Source of the DNA: DASQHW01 sp038238245
Lineage (GTDB): Bacteria > Actinomycetota > Acidimicrobiia > IMCC26256 > PALSA-610
Reading direction: 5' to 3'
DNA: 64,000 nt
Assembly: GCA_038238245.1 (NCBI GenBank)
Contig: JBBRXX010000009.1
Location: 1-64,000 of the forward strand
Positions 1 to 8,570 of the stretch are shown here, in pieces. The translations under genes were made by a program, and so were the position numbers. How positions within the stretch are numbered: position 1 is the stretch's first letter; every line of letters starts with the position of its first letter. The notes below the pieces were generated by a model. The model saw only the letters and a list, made by a program, of their open reading frames with translations, was not told where the DNA came from and did no database searches.

Positions 1-178
1 AGCCCCAGTGCGGGCACTGGCAGAGATCGCCGGGCAGCCCGACGAGAGCAGGGCCCAAGTCGGTGCCCTTCTGGATGTCAACGAACCCGACGGTGAGCTC
101 TCCTACCGGAGCGGTCCGGAGCTCAACGTTGTCGTTCTTGACGGTCACAGGCACATCGGAACGCTCGATCACACTCAT
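1..178 (-). CDS. Cupin-like protein, N-terminal fragment (cut by window edge)
   Basis: Reading the minus strand from the ATG at 178 gives about 59 residues beginning MSVIERSDVPVTVKN and reaching LCQCPHWG at the edge; the rest lies outside the window. The CQCPHWG segment resembles the first strand and metal-site region of small actinobacterial cupin-fold proteins, but the diagnostic HxH and later His are beyond the edge, so the call is tentative. A GAGGGGG ribosome-binding site lies just upstream of the ATG and a TAGCTT -10 box about 30 nt further up. No function can be given beyond a probable small beta-barrel protein. Confidence 0.55.
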   Translation of the reverse strand, partial: MSVIERSDVPVTVKNDNVELRTAPVGELTVGFVDIQKGTDLGPALVGLPGDLCQCPHWG

Positions 179-210
179 GATGCCCCCTCGCGGTGTTGGC
201 TGTTGCGGTC

Positions 211-216
211 AAGCTA
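211..216 (-). promoter_or_regulatory. -10 box TAGCTT for the cupin-like gene
   Basis: On the minus strand TAGCTT fits the actinobacterial TANNNT -10 consensus and sits 32 nt before the ATG at 178, with a purine-rich ribosome-binding site between them. No convincing -35 element is visible. Confidence 0.35.
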
Positions 217-276
217 GAGCGTGGCGTTCCCACGTCTGCAGCAGATCCGGCACCCGGCGGCGAACCGGATTGGTGA

Positions 277-1074
277 CTACGCGCGGTCGAGCGCGTAGCC
301 GGGGTCGTGGGTGGTGTAGCCGCCGTCGACGCGCAGGACCTCGCCGGTCACGAACGCGGCCGCTTCGGAGGCGAGATACGCGACCGCCTCGGCAATGTCC
401 TCGGGGTAGCCGAGCCTGCCGATCGGGTGGTTCACGGTGTAGCGCGCCAGGCGCTCGCTCATCGGGCCTCCCAGCGCGTCCTGGGCGTCGCGCGCGACGA
501 CGACACCGGGCGCGACGGCGTTGCAGCGGATCCCACGGTCCGCGTACGCGGTCGCGACATAGCGCGTCAGCGCGACGACGCCCGCTTTCGACGTGCCGTA
601 CGCGAGGAGTGTGCGGCTGCCGTAGAACGCGGCCGCCGACGCGGTGTTGACGATCGCGCCGCCGCCGCGTTCGAGCATCGCCGGGATCGCATACCGGCAA
701 CCCAGCATCGGGCCGGTGAGATTCACCGCCATGACGCGTTCCCAGGTGGCGAGGTCCATCGTCGCGACGTCCTGGTCGAGACGATTCTGGTCGAGGGCCG
801 CGGCGTTGTTGTGCAGGATGTCGAGGCCGCCGAACTCGCGCACCGTGTCGGCGACCATCGCGCCCATTGCGTCCGCATCGGCGACATCGACCACCTGCGG
901 GCGCGCGATCCCGCCGGCATCGCGCACGCTGTCGGTCACTGACGCCGCGGCGTCGGCGGAGATGTCGGCGATCGTGACCTTCGCCCCTTCGGCGGCGAGC
1001 AGCATCGCGGTCGCCCGACCGATGCCCGAGCCGCCACCGGTGACGATCGCGACCTTTCCGTTGAACCGATCCAC
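277..1074 (-). CDS. SDR family NAD(P)-dependent oxidoreductase
   Basis: A 265-residue classical short-chain dehydrogenase. The N-terminal Rossmann motif TGGGSGIG, the HNNAA structural motif, the active-site Ser in NTASAA and the YGTSK catalytic Tyr-Lys pair are all present, and the C-terminus has the usual FVTGEVLRVDGGY sequence. Length is standard for the family. The start is GTG with GGGAGG four bases upstream, a strong ribosome-binding site. The gene is divergent from the carboxyltransferase fusion with only 40 bp between them, so the two may share a control region. The substrate cannot be told from sequence; neighbours suggest a hydroxyacyl or alcohol substrate in catabolism. Confidence 0.9.
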   Translation of the reverse strand: MDRFNGKVAIVTGGGSGIGRATAMLLAAEGAKVTIADISADAAASVTDSVRDAGGIARPQVVDVADADAMGAMVADTVREFGGLDILHNNAAALDQNRLDQDVATMDLATWERVMAVNLTGPMLGCRYAIPAMLERGGGAIVNTASAAAFYGSRTLLAYGTSKAGVVALTRYVATAYADRGIRCNAVAPGVVVARDAQDALGGPMSERLARYTVNHPIGRLGYPEDIAEAVAYLASEAAAFVTGEVLRVDGGYTTHDPGYALDRA

Positions 1075-1114
1075 GTGGCCTCCCGGCGCCTCGACGTGGG
1101 CGAGACGCTAAACA

Positions 1115-2926
1115 GTGGCCGTGCAACCTGTCGCTTCACCGATGCAGGGAACCGTCGTATCGATCGACGTCGGCGCGGGGGATGCCGTACGCGTCGGTCA
1201 GCAGCTCGTCGTGCTCGAGTCGATGAAGATGGAGCACGTGATCGTGGCCGAGTGGTCGGGGGTGGTGACCTCGGTGCCGATCACACTGGGCGACACCGTG
1301 ATGCCCGGAGACACGCTCGCCTTCGTCGACGCCGCCGAGGGCGCGACCATCGCCGACGACGTCGTGGTCAACGCGATCGATCTCGACCACGTGCGGGGCG
1401 ACCTCGCCGAGGTCGTCGAGCGCCACGACGTCGGTCGCGACCAGCGCCGACCGGACGCCGTTGCCCGCCGGCGCGCGACCGGTCAGCGGACCGCCCGCGA
1501 GAACGTTGCGGATCTCGTCGACGACGGCAGCTTCGTCGAGTACGCGCCGCTCGTGGTCGCCGCGCAGCGCCGGCGTCGTTCCCTCGAGGAGCTCATCGCG
1601 CGCACGCCGGCCGACGGCCTCGTCGGTGGGATCGGCACCGTCGACGGCCAACCCGTGATCGCGATGTCGTACGACTACACGGTGCTCGCGGGGACCCAGG
1701 GCCTCTGGAACCACGCGAAGAAGGACCGTCTCTTCGAGCTCGCGGCGCGCTCGCGCGTGCCGGTCGTGTTCTTCACCGAGGGCGGCGGCGGCCGGCCGGG
1801 TGACACCGACGGGTCGGGCGTCTCCGGGCTCGACTGTCTCGCGTTCAACTACTTCGCGCGGCTGAGCGCGCTCGTGCCGCTCGTCGGTATCACCTCGGGC
1901 TACTGCTTCGCCGGCAACGCCGCGCTCCTCGGTTGCTGTGACGTGATCATCGCAACCGCCGGCTCGAACATCGGCATGGGCGGCCCGGCGATGATCGAGG
2001 GCGGCGGACTCGGCGTGTACGAACCGACCGCCATCGGACCGACCGACGTGCAGAGCACGTCCGGCGTGATCGATGTGCTCGTTCCGGACGAGGCCGCGGC
2101 CGTGCGCGTCGCCAAGCAGTACCTGTCGTACTTCCGGGGCGCGGTCGACGAGTGGGAGTGCGTCGACCAGCGCACGCTCCGCCATGTGATTCCCGAGAAC
2201 CGTCTGCGCGCGTACGACATGCGAACGGTCGTTGACGCGCTCTGCGACACCGATTCGGTACTCGAGCTACGCCGCGGGTTCGGCGACGGCATGATCACCG
2301 TGCTCGCACGCGTCGAAGGTCAGCCGGTGGGTGTGGTCGCGAACAACCCGTCGCATCTCGGCGGCGCGATCGACACCGCGGCCGCGGACAAGGCGGCGCG
2401 CTTTCTGCAGCTCTGCGATGCATTCGAGGTGCCGGTCGTGTTCTTGTGCGACACACCCGGATTCATGGTGGGCCCCGAGTCGGAAACGACTGGCGCCGTC
2501 CGGCACATGTCCCGCATGTTCGTGACCGGCGCGAACATGTCGGTGCCGTTCGCGACGATCATCTTGCGCAAGGGCTATGGCCTCGGGGCGCAGGCGATGG
2601 CCGGCGGGTCGTTCAAGGCGCCGTTCTTCTGCGTCGCCTGGCCGACGGGCGAATTCGGTGGCATGAACCTCGAAGGCGCGGTCCGGCTCGGGCAGCGGCG
2701 AGAGCTCGAAGCGATCGAAGATCCCGCAGCGCGCGAGCGCGAGTTCCAGGCGATGGTCGATCGAATGTACCAGTACGGAAAGGGGGTCAACGTCGCGAGC
2801 CACTTCGAGATCGACGACGTGATCGACCCTGCCGACTCGCGGCGCTGGATCACCACGATGCTGGCAGCCGCTCCCGCTCCCGACGAACGCGCCGGCAAGA
2901 AGCGACCGCACATCGACAGCTGGTAG
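1115..2926 (+). CDS. Acyl-CoA carboxylase: biotin carrier domain fused to carboxyltransferase
   Basis: A 603-residue protein. Residues 1-75 form a biotinyl (lipoyl-like) domain with the biotin attachment motif ESMKMEH. After a linker of about 45 residues, the rest is a carboxyltransferase of the acetyl/propionyl-CoA carboxylase beta type, with N- and C-terminal crotonase-like halves (for example GGGGRPGDTDG, GITSGYCFAGNAA, NNPSHLGGAID, CDTPGFMVGPESE). It should move CO2 from carboxybiotin to an acyl-CoA. No biotin carboxylase domain is fused or adjacent, so it must borrow one encoded elsewhere. The GTG start fits the beginning of the biotinyl fold. It is divergent from the SDR gene. Confidence 0.88.
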   Translation: MAVQPVASPMQGTVVSIDVGAGDAVRVGQQLVVLESMKMEHVIVAEWSGVVTSVPITLGDTVMPGDTLAFVDAAEGATIADDVVVNAIDLDHVRGDLAEVVERHDVGRDQRRPDAVARRRATGQRTARENVADLVDDGSFVEYAPLVVAAQRRRRSLEELIARTPADGLVGGIGTVDGQPVIAMSYDYTVLAGTQGLWNHAKKDRLFELAARSRVPVVFFTEGGGGRPGDTDGSGVSGLDCLAFNYFARLSALVPLVGITSGYCFAGNAALLGCCDVIIATAGSNIGMGGPAMIEGGGLGVYEPTAIGPTDVQSTSGVIDVLVPDEAAAVRVAKQYLSYFRGAVDEWECVDQRTLRHVIPENRLRAYDMRTVVDALCDTDSVLELRRGFGDGMITVLARVEGQPVGVVANNPSHLGGAIDTAAADKAARFLQLCDAFEVPVVFLCDTPGFMVGPESETTGAVRHMSRMFVTGANMSVPFATIILRKGYGLGAQAMAGGSFKAPFFCVAWPTGEFGGMNLEGAVRLGQRRELEAIEDPAAREREFQAMVDRMYQYGKGVNVASHFEIDDVIDPADSRRWITTMLAAAPAPDERAGKKRPHIDSW

Positions 2927-2956
2927 GGAACGTTGACACGCCCGTGCGCGCGTCCC

Positions 2957-4129
2957 TCAGCCGTGCCAGCACGTGAACATCAACGTCGCGTCGTCCTTCA
3001 AGATCGTCGTGCGGTGCGTGAGCAGCTCGACGACGAGGCGACGGAGCTGTTCGGCTTCGGGCAAACCCGACCGCGCGGCCCGCTCGATCTGGTCGATGAG
3101 GCGTGCAACGCCGAAGAACTCACCGTCAGGTGATCGCGCCTCGGTGACGCCGTCCGAATAGAAGACGATGGTGTCGCCGGGCTCGAGCTGGTACTCGTGC
3201 GCGTACCGTACGGGACGGGCGATGCCGAACGGGAGTGCGGGTCGCTCCTCCAGCTCCGCGACCACCCTGGCGTCGCGCAGCACGAGCGGCGGCATGTGCC
3301 CCGCGTTGATCCAGCGGAAGAGGCCGCCGTCCAGGTCGAGCTCGCCCAGGATCGAGGTGACGAAGAGGCTGTCGCCGAACTGCGCATCGAGCACGGCATC
3401 GAGCTCGCCGGCCGTCTCCTCCAGTGACGCGCCGGAGCGTCGGCGGTTGCGATATGCCCCGACGGAGAGGTTGGCGAGCTGCGCGGCCAGGAGACCATGA
3501 CCCACCGCGTCGAATGCCGCGACGTGGGCTCGGTCTTCGTTGACCGCGTAGTCGAACGTGTCGCCGGCGACCTCGTAGGCCGGTTCGAGCATGCCTGCGA
3601 CCGACACGCGCGAAGTCCGCATAGTGAGTGGCGGAAGCAGTGCCCATCGCATCTCGGCCGCGATGTCCATCTCCTCGACGCGCCGGACGCGTTCGATCAC
3701 ATCGCTGTACGCACCTTTGGCCACTACGAGCTCCGCGACGAGCGCGGCGAGCGCCTCTACCGCGGCGACGACGTCTGTGCCGTCTGTGCCGTCCGTGTCG
3801 ACGACGGCGGTGAGGGCGCCGAGGCGGTCGAGGCCGTCGACCACCGGCACGATCACGTGCGACGCGTGGCTCTCATCACTGAGGTGGCTGCGACCGCGCC
3901 GGTAGACATCGCCGAGCATCGAGCCGTCGACCGGCACCGTCTTGGCCTCGCGGCTCAAATTCGTGAGGGAGCGCTGCTGGCGGTCGACGAGCCAGATCTT
4001 CACCTCACGGATCCCGGCCGTTGCGGCTTCGCCCGCAACCGTTGCGGCGAGCTCGGCCGGATCGAGTTCGTGCGAACGGGCGAGCAAGGCGCACAACACC
4101 TCGCCGATCGGCACGGGACCGTCCACCAC
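2957..4129 (-). CDS. GAF-like sensor with PP2C/SpoIIE serine phosphatase domain
   Basis: A 390-residue cytoplasmic protein. Residues 1-150 look like a degenerate GAF sensor. Residues from about 185 onward form a SpoIIE/RsbU-type PP2C phosphatase with the metal-binding signatures VAGDTFDY, DAVGHG, FYSDGVTEA and a terminal DDATL. Such proteins dephosphorylate anti-anti-sigma factors in partner-switching control of stress sigma factors. No transmembrane segments are seen. It lies 48 bp downstream of the lyase gene on the same strand and may be cotranscribed with it. The start is GTG. The input signal is unknown. Confidence 0.88.
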   Translation of the reverse strand: MVDGPVPIGEVLCALLARSHELDPAELAATVAGEAATAGIREVKIWLVDRQQRSLTNLSREAKTVPVDGSMLGDVYRRGRSHLSDESHASHVIVPVVDGLDRLGALTAVVDTDGTDGTDVVAAVEALAALVAELVVAKGAYSDVIERVRRVEEMDIAAEMRWALLPPLTMRTSRVSVAGMLEPAYEVAGDTFDYAVNEDRAHVAAFDAVGHGLLAAQLANLSVGAYRNRRRSGASLEETAGELDAVLDAQFGDSLFVTSILGELDLDGGLFRWINAGHMPPLVLRDARVVAELEERPALPFGIARPVRYAHEYQLEPGDTIVFYSDGVTEARSPDGEFFGVARLIDQIERAARSGLPEAEQLRRLVVELLTHRTTILKDDATLMFTCWHG

Positions 4130-4177
4130 CGGCCCAGGTTTAGCCGAGTTCCTGCGAATCGCCGAACCGGGTGCGCC

Positions 4178-4996
4178 TCAGGCCGTGAACGCCTGGCGTG
4201 CGATCTTGCCGCCCTCGCCGGCCGCGCTGAAGTAGCCGTAGGTCCCCTGTTCGCGGAGCTCGCGTGCCGCGTCGGCCGCCGCGCCGAGCGCGACCCAACT
4301 GAACGCGCCGCCGATCGAAACCCGCGCGACCCCGAGAGCTCCGAGCTCGGCCACGCTCGGCACGCCGGGGAGCGCCAGCACGTTCACGGGCACGTCGACC
4401 GACTCGACAATCGCGCGGATGTCAGCAGGTGTGGTGACGCCCGGTGCGTACACGACGTCGGCGCCCGCGGCTTGATATGCCTGCAATCGCGTGATGGTGT
4501 CAGCAATGTCCGGCCGCCCGCGGATGAAGTTCTCCGAGCGCGCGGTCAGCACGAAACGCGCGCCGTCGCCATGCGCGGCTTCGGCGGCCGCCGCGACGCG
4601 TTCCGCCGCCAGGGCGAGGTCGTAGACGTCCTCGGGCTCCCGCCCCGCGGAGTCCTCGACCGATGCTCCGGCCAGACCCGTCGCCCGAGCGAGCGTGATC
4701 GTCTCGGCGACAGCGCGGGGATCGTCGGCAAAACCGTTTTCGAGATCGGCGCTGACCGGCACATCGGTCGCGGCGACGATCGCGGCGGCGTGGGCGAGTG
4801 CCTCGTCCCTCGTCGTTGTGCCGTCGAGACGGCCGAGCGTGGCCGCGAAACCGGAGCTGGTCGTCGCCAGCGCGTCGAAGCCGAGCGCCACGAACATTTT
4901 CGCCGACCCGGCGTCCCATGGATTCGGCATCAACAACGGGGTCTGACCGTGATGCAAGGCTGCGAAGCGCTCCGCCATGTCGGTGTGTGTCGCCAT
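4178..4996 (-). CDS. Isocitrate lyase/PEP mutase family protein
   Basis: A 272-residue TIM-barrel enzyme of the phosphoenolpyruvate mutase/isocitrate lyase superfamily. The beginning LLMPNPWDAGSAKMF, the metal-site segment SADLENGF, and the SVED motif are typical of the 'PEP phosphonomutase-like' branch; the long flexible KKCGH loop of true isocitrate lyases is absent. The reaction is probably C-C or P-C cleavage of a small 2-oxo or hydroxy acid, with the substrate unknown. I chose the ATG at 4996; the frame stays open far upstream but that extension overlaps the divergent zinc-finger gene and has no family similarity. Confidence 0.85.
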   Translation of the reverse strand: MATHTDMAERFAALHHGQTPLLMPNPWDAGSAKMFVALGFDALATTSSGFAATLGRLDGTTTRDEALAHAAAIVAATDVPVSADLENGFADDPRAVAETITLARATGLAGASVEDSAGREPEDVYDLALAAERVAAAAEAAHGDGARFVLTARSENFIRGRPDIADTITRLQAYQAAGADVVYAPGVTTPADIRAIVESVDVPVNVLALPGVPSVAELGALGVARVSIGGAFSWVALGAAADAARELREQGTYGYFSAAGEGGKIARQAFTA

Positions 4997-5068
4997 GAGC
5001 GCCGACGCTACCGAAGGGTGCTCTCCGCAGCCCGAATTTTCCGGACACATGCGGGGTAGTCCTTGTGG

Positions 5069-5428
5069 GTGACGTTCGAGGAGCGGTTGACGGCCGAACG
5101 CGAGCGGGCCTCCACTCGACTCGCCGCCCTCACGCGTGAGTTCGACGCGATCGTGGACGGGTCGGACGCGGCGAACGCGGACGACGAGCACGACCCGGAA
5201 GGTTCGACCGTCGGGTTCGAACGGGCGCAGGTCGCAGCGCTCATCGCGCAGGTGCGTGCACACCTCGACGCGCTCGACGACGCGCTCGATCGGCTGCAGC
5301 GGGGCAGCTACGGAACCTGCGAGCGTTGCGCCGAACCGATCGGGATCGAGCGTCTCGAGGCGCAACCCGCGGCCGTGACGTGCATCCGCTGTGCAGCCGC
5401 GGATCACCTTCGTCTGCGGCGCCGCTGA
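5069..5428 (+). CDS. TraR/DksA-type C4 zinc-finger protein
   Basis: A protein of about 119 residues with an N-terminal coiled-coil-like helix pair, acidic residues in the middle (NADDEHDPEG), and a C-terminal zinc finger of the CERC...CIRC pattern. This is the DksA/TraR architecture, in which the coiled coil enters the RNA polymerase secondary channel. The start is either GTG 5069 or TTG 5063; I prefer the GTG, since homologs begin near TFEERL. The gene ends 22 bp before the large ATPase, though that gene appears to have its own promoter. Confidence 0.82.
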   Translation: MTFEERLTAERERASTRLAALTREFDAIVDGSDAANADDEHDPEGSTVGFERAQVAALIAQVRAHLDALDDALDRLQRGSYGTCERCAEPIGIERLEAQPAAVTCIRCAAADHLRLRRR

Positions 5429-5438
5429 CGGTCGCTCC

Positions 5439-5444
5439 TACACT
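5439..5444 (+). promoter_or_regulatory. -10 box TACACT, leaderless start of the ATPase gene
   Basis: TACACT matches TANNNT and is followed by exactly six bases and then the GTG at 5451, the arrangement seen before leaderless actinobacterial genes. It lies just past the end of the zinc-finger coding sequence and supports the GTG rather than the earlier in-frame ATG at 5391. Confidence 0.5.
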
Positions 5445-5450
5445 CGGCGT

Positions 5451-8400
5451 GTGCTCATCGGCCGCGAGCGTCAGGTGCGGCAACTGCGCACGTATCTCGA
5501 GGGCGCCGCTGCCGGGCGCGGCGAATTGCTACTCGTCGTCGGCGAAGCAGGTGCCGGCAAGACCCGTCTCGCGGAGGAGGCGATCGCGCTCGCCGCCGAT
5601 TGCGGCGTTGACGCGCACCGCGTCACCTGTTGGGCGGAGGCCGGCGCACCCCCGTTCTGGCCATGGTCGCAGCTGCTCATCGAGCTCGGAGCCGACCCGC
5701 TCGATGTCGCTCCCGATGGCTCCTCCGACGATTCGGACCACGAGCTCGCGCGCTTCCGTCGGTTCTCGTCGGTGGCGGAGTCCCTCCGCGCGCTCGCCGT
5801 CTCCCAGCCGCGGCTCCTCGTCGTCGACGACTTGCACTGGGCCGACCCGCCGTCCGTTCGCTTGCTGACATTTCTCGCGCCCTTGCTGCGCGACATCGCC
5901 CTCATCATCGTCGCGACGTATCGCGACACGGAGGTGACGGGACCGACGGATCTGGCTTCGGTGCTGCCCGAGCTCGTCCGGCACGGTCGGCAGCTCACGG
6001 TGCCGCCGCTCGAACCGAATCAGCTCGGGCTGTTCGTCGCCGATCTCGTGGGGAGCACGGTCTCCGACGAACTGGTGGCGCGCCTGCATGTCTTGACCAC
6101 CGGGAACCCGCTCTTTACCCGCGAAGTCGTCAGCCTCCTCGACGCGCAGGGGGCGCTCGATGCCGACGAGGTCGCGGAGCTGCCGCTTCCGGAAAGCGTC
6201 CGCGCGACGTTGAGCCGGCGGCTCGACACGGTGTCCGCACCGTGTCGTCACGCGCTCGGCGTATCGTCGGTCGTCGGCGTTGAGTTCGGTGTGGAAGTCG
6301 TCGGCGAGATCACGACGCTCGACGACCCCGGCCTCTTGAAAGTGCTCGACGAAGCCGAGCGGGCGCGACTCGTGCGTGATGCCGGACGCGGCCGGTTCGC
6401 GTTCACGCATCCGTTGATACGCGAGACCGCGTATCGCGAGCTCGGCCTGGCCCGACGCGTGCGGTTGCACGAAGACGTGGCGGCGGCGCTCGAGCGTGCC
6501 GGCGAGCGCGGCGGGCATGTCGACGCGGCCGAGCTCGCGCACCATTTCCGCAAGGCCTCGCCGGGCGGGAATGCCGGCAAAGCGGTCGCCTACGCCGGAG
6601 AGGCGGGTCGACACGCCATGGCGATGCTCGCCTACGAAGCCGCGGTCGCCCATTTCGAACACGCACTGGAGACGCTCACCCTCTGTCCGCCCGACGCCGC
6701 GCAGCAGACCGATCTCCTGCTCCAACTCGGCGACGCCCGACTCGCCGCCGGCAATCTCCCGCGGGCTCGGCTCGCGTTCGACGAGGCGGCACACCTCGCG
6801 CGGGAACACCGCTGGCCCGATCGCCTCGCGCGGGCGGCGCTCGGCTGTGGGTCCGGCGCGGGGGGCTTCGAGGTGCCACCATTCGACGCCGCCCAGATCG
6901 AACTGCTGCGAGAAGCGCTCTCGGCGCTGGGTGATTCGGAGCCGACGACGCGCGCGTGGCTGCTCGCGCGCTTGTCGGTCGCGTTGTCGATCGAAGGGTC
7001 CGACGAGGAGCGGCTCGCGCTCAGCGATGAGGCAGTCACGCTGGCACGACGCGCCGTCGACGATCGAGCCCTCGCATACGCGCTCGCGGCGCATTGTGAC
7101 GTCATCCCGGGACCCGAGTTCTGCGAAGCGCGCGTTGCAGAGGCGAGCGAGATCGTTGCGCTCGCGCGGCGCCACGGTGACGCGCGTGGCGAGCTCCTGG
7201 GGCGCCGGCTGCGCGTGCTCGCACTCGCGGAGCTCGGGCGCTTCGTCGAGATGGACACCGAGGTCGATGCCTACGCGCGTGTTGCCGACGCGATTCGACA
7301 GCCGCTCTATGCCTGGTACGTGCCGCTGTGGCGCGGCATGCGCGCGCTGATGGACGGGCGATTCGACGACGCCGCGGAATCGTGTACCGAAGCCGAAGCG
7401 ATTGGCGCGAGCGCGCACAGCGGGAACGCGGAGATGCTGACATACTCGCTGCAGCTGGGATGGCTCATGCTCGCAGGCTTGCCGGACGAGGCATGTGCGC
7501 GCGCTCACAACATGGCGGAGCGTTGGCGCGACATCGCCTTCATGGCGCGGCCTGGTACTGCGCTGGCCGCGGCGCGCGCGGGTCGACTCGACGAAGCCCG
7601 CGCGCTGCTCGATGCCGTCGATCTCGAGAACCGGTCTGCATACGGCGCGGAATGGTTGTGCGCGGCGGCACTGGCGGCCGAAGCCGCTGCGCTCATCGGC
7701 GGACACGCCCTCGCGCAACCGCTGTACGACGACCTCCTTCCGTACCGCCATCTCTACGCGATCGACGGCATCGCGGCCGCGAACTACGGGTGCGTCGAGC
7801 GGCCGCTGGGTCTGCTGGCCGCGACGCTCGGTCATCGCGATGTCGCCCGCGCGCATGTGGAAGCCGCGATTACGAATCACCGTGCGGTGAACGCTTCGGT
7901 GCTCGTGGAGATCGCGCAGTCCGACCTCGAGGCACTCTTCGGCGCTTCGGACCCGGCGCCCCGGGCGCGGGCCGGGGTGCTGCGCCGCGAAGGCGAGGTG
8001 TGGGCACTGTCGTACGACGGCCGCACCGTGCGGCTCCGGCACACGAAGGGCATCGGCGACATCGCGCGTTTGCTCGCACAACCGGGGCGCGAGATCCCGG
8101 TGCTCGATCTGGCGAGCGAGGGGCAGGCCGTGCCGCACGGCGATACGGGACCGCGACTCGATGCGACCGCGCGGAAGATGTACAAGCGGCGCCTCGTCGA
8201 GCTCGAGGACGAGATCGACGACGCCGACGCGGCCGCGGATTCGGGGAGGTCCGAGCGGCTCCACGCGGAACGGGACACACTGCTCTCGGAGCTGTCGGGT
8301 GCATACGGTCTCGGTGGACGCGCGCGCCGGTCGGGCGACCCGGCCGAGCGGGCCCGATCGGCGGTGACCCAGCGAATACGTGACGCGATGACGCGCATCG

Positions 8401-8513
8401 AAGCCGAGCACCCCTCACTGGGTGGGCACCTGCGGCGGGCGGTGCGGACGGGCCTGTTCTGCGTCTATGAGCCCGACGGGCCGGTGGAGTGGGAGATCGT
8501 CTCACAGCCGTAA
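5451..8513 (+). CDS. Large AAA/TPR signalling ATPase (LuxR-like architecture without LuxR HTH)
   Basis: A 1020-residue protein. An N-terminal AAA/STAND ATPase has Walker A GEAGAGKT at residues 31-38 and Walker B LLVVDDLHWAD near 122-132. It is followed by a helical region rich in Ala, Glu and Arg that reads as TPR-like repeats (about 350-830). The last 170 residues form a separate domain (WALSYDGRTVRLRHTKG, then GRARRSGDPAERARSAV) that takes the place of the usual C-terminal LuxR helix-turn-helix. Proteins with the same ending exist in actinobacteria and are annotated only as AAA family ATPases. It probably acts as a nucleotide-dependent signalling scaffold; ligand and output are unknown. Confidence 0.85.
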   Translation: MLIGRERQVRQLRTYLEGAAAGRGELLLVVGEAGAGKTRLAEEAIALAADCGVDAHRVTCWAEAGAPPFWPWSQLLIELGADPLDVAPDGSSDDSDHELARFRRFSSVAESLRALAVSQPRLLVVDDLHWADPPSVRLLTFLAPLLRDIALIIVATYRDTEVTGPTDLASVLPELVRHGRQLTVPPLEPNQLGLFVADLVGSTVSDELVARLHVLTTGNPLFTREVVSLLDAQGALDADEVAELPLPESVRATLSRRLDTVSAPCRHALGVSSVVGVEFGVEVVGEITTLDDPGLLKVLDEAERARLVRDAGRGRFAFTHPLIRETAYRELGLARRVRLHEDVAAALERAGERGGHVDAAELAHHFRKASPGGNAGKAVAYAGEAGRHAMAMLAYEAAVAHFEHALETLTLCPPDAAQQTDLLLQLGDARLAAGNLPRARLAFDEAAHLAREHRWPDRLARAALGCGSGAGGFEVPPFDAAQIELLREALSALGDSEPTTRAWLLARLSVALSIEGSDEERLALSDEAVTLARRAVDDRALAYALAAHCDVIPGPEFCEARVAEASEIVALARRHGDARGELLGRRLRVLALAELGRFVEMDTEVDAYARVADAIRQPLYAWYVPLWRGMRALMDGRFDDAAESCTEAEAIGASAHSGNAEMLTYSLQLGWLMLAGLPDEACARAHNMAERWRDIAFMARPGTALAAARAGRLDEARALLDAVDLENRSAYGAEWLCAAALAAEAAALIGGHALAQPLYDDLLPYRHLYAIDGIAAANYGCVERPLGLLAATLGHRDVARAHVEAAITNHRAVNASVLVEIAQSDLEALFGASDPAPRARAGVLRREGEVWALSYDGRTVRLRHTKGIGDIARLLAQPGREIPVLDLASEGQAVPHGDTGPRLDATARKMYKRRLVELEDEIDDADAAADSGRSERLHAERDTLLSELSGAYGLGGRARRSGDPAERARSAVTQRIRDAMTRIEAEHPSLGGHLRRAVRTGLFCVYEPDGPVEWEIVSQP

Positions 8514-8570
8514 GGCGCGTCCTCACGCCTTCGGGGTAACGCCCGCTCGCGGCGACCGGAGGAGACGACG

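Noticed and set aside
5529..8411. 960-codon open frame antisense to the AAA ATPase
   Set aside because: High GC leaves antisense frames open; the sequence is Arg-rich, has no family features and fully overlaps a convincing gene.
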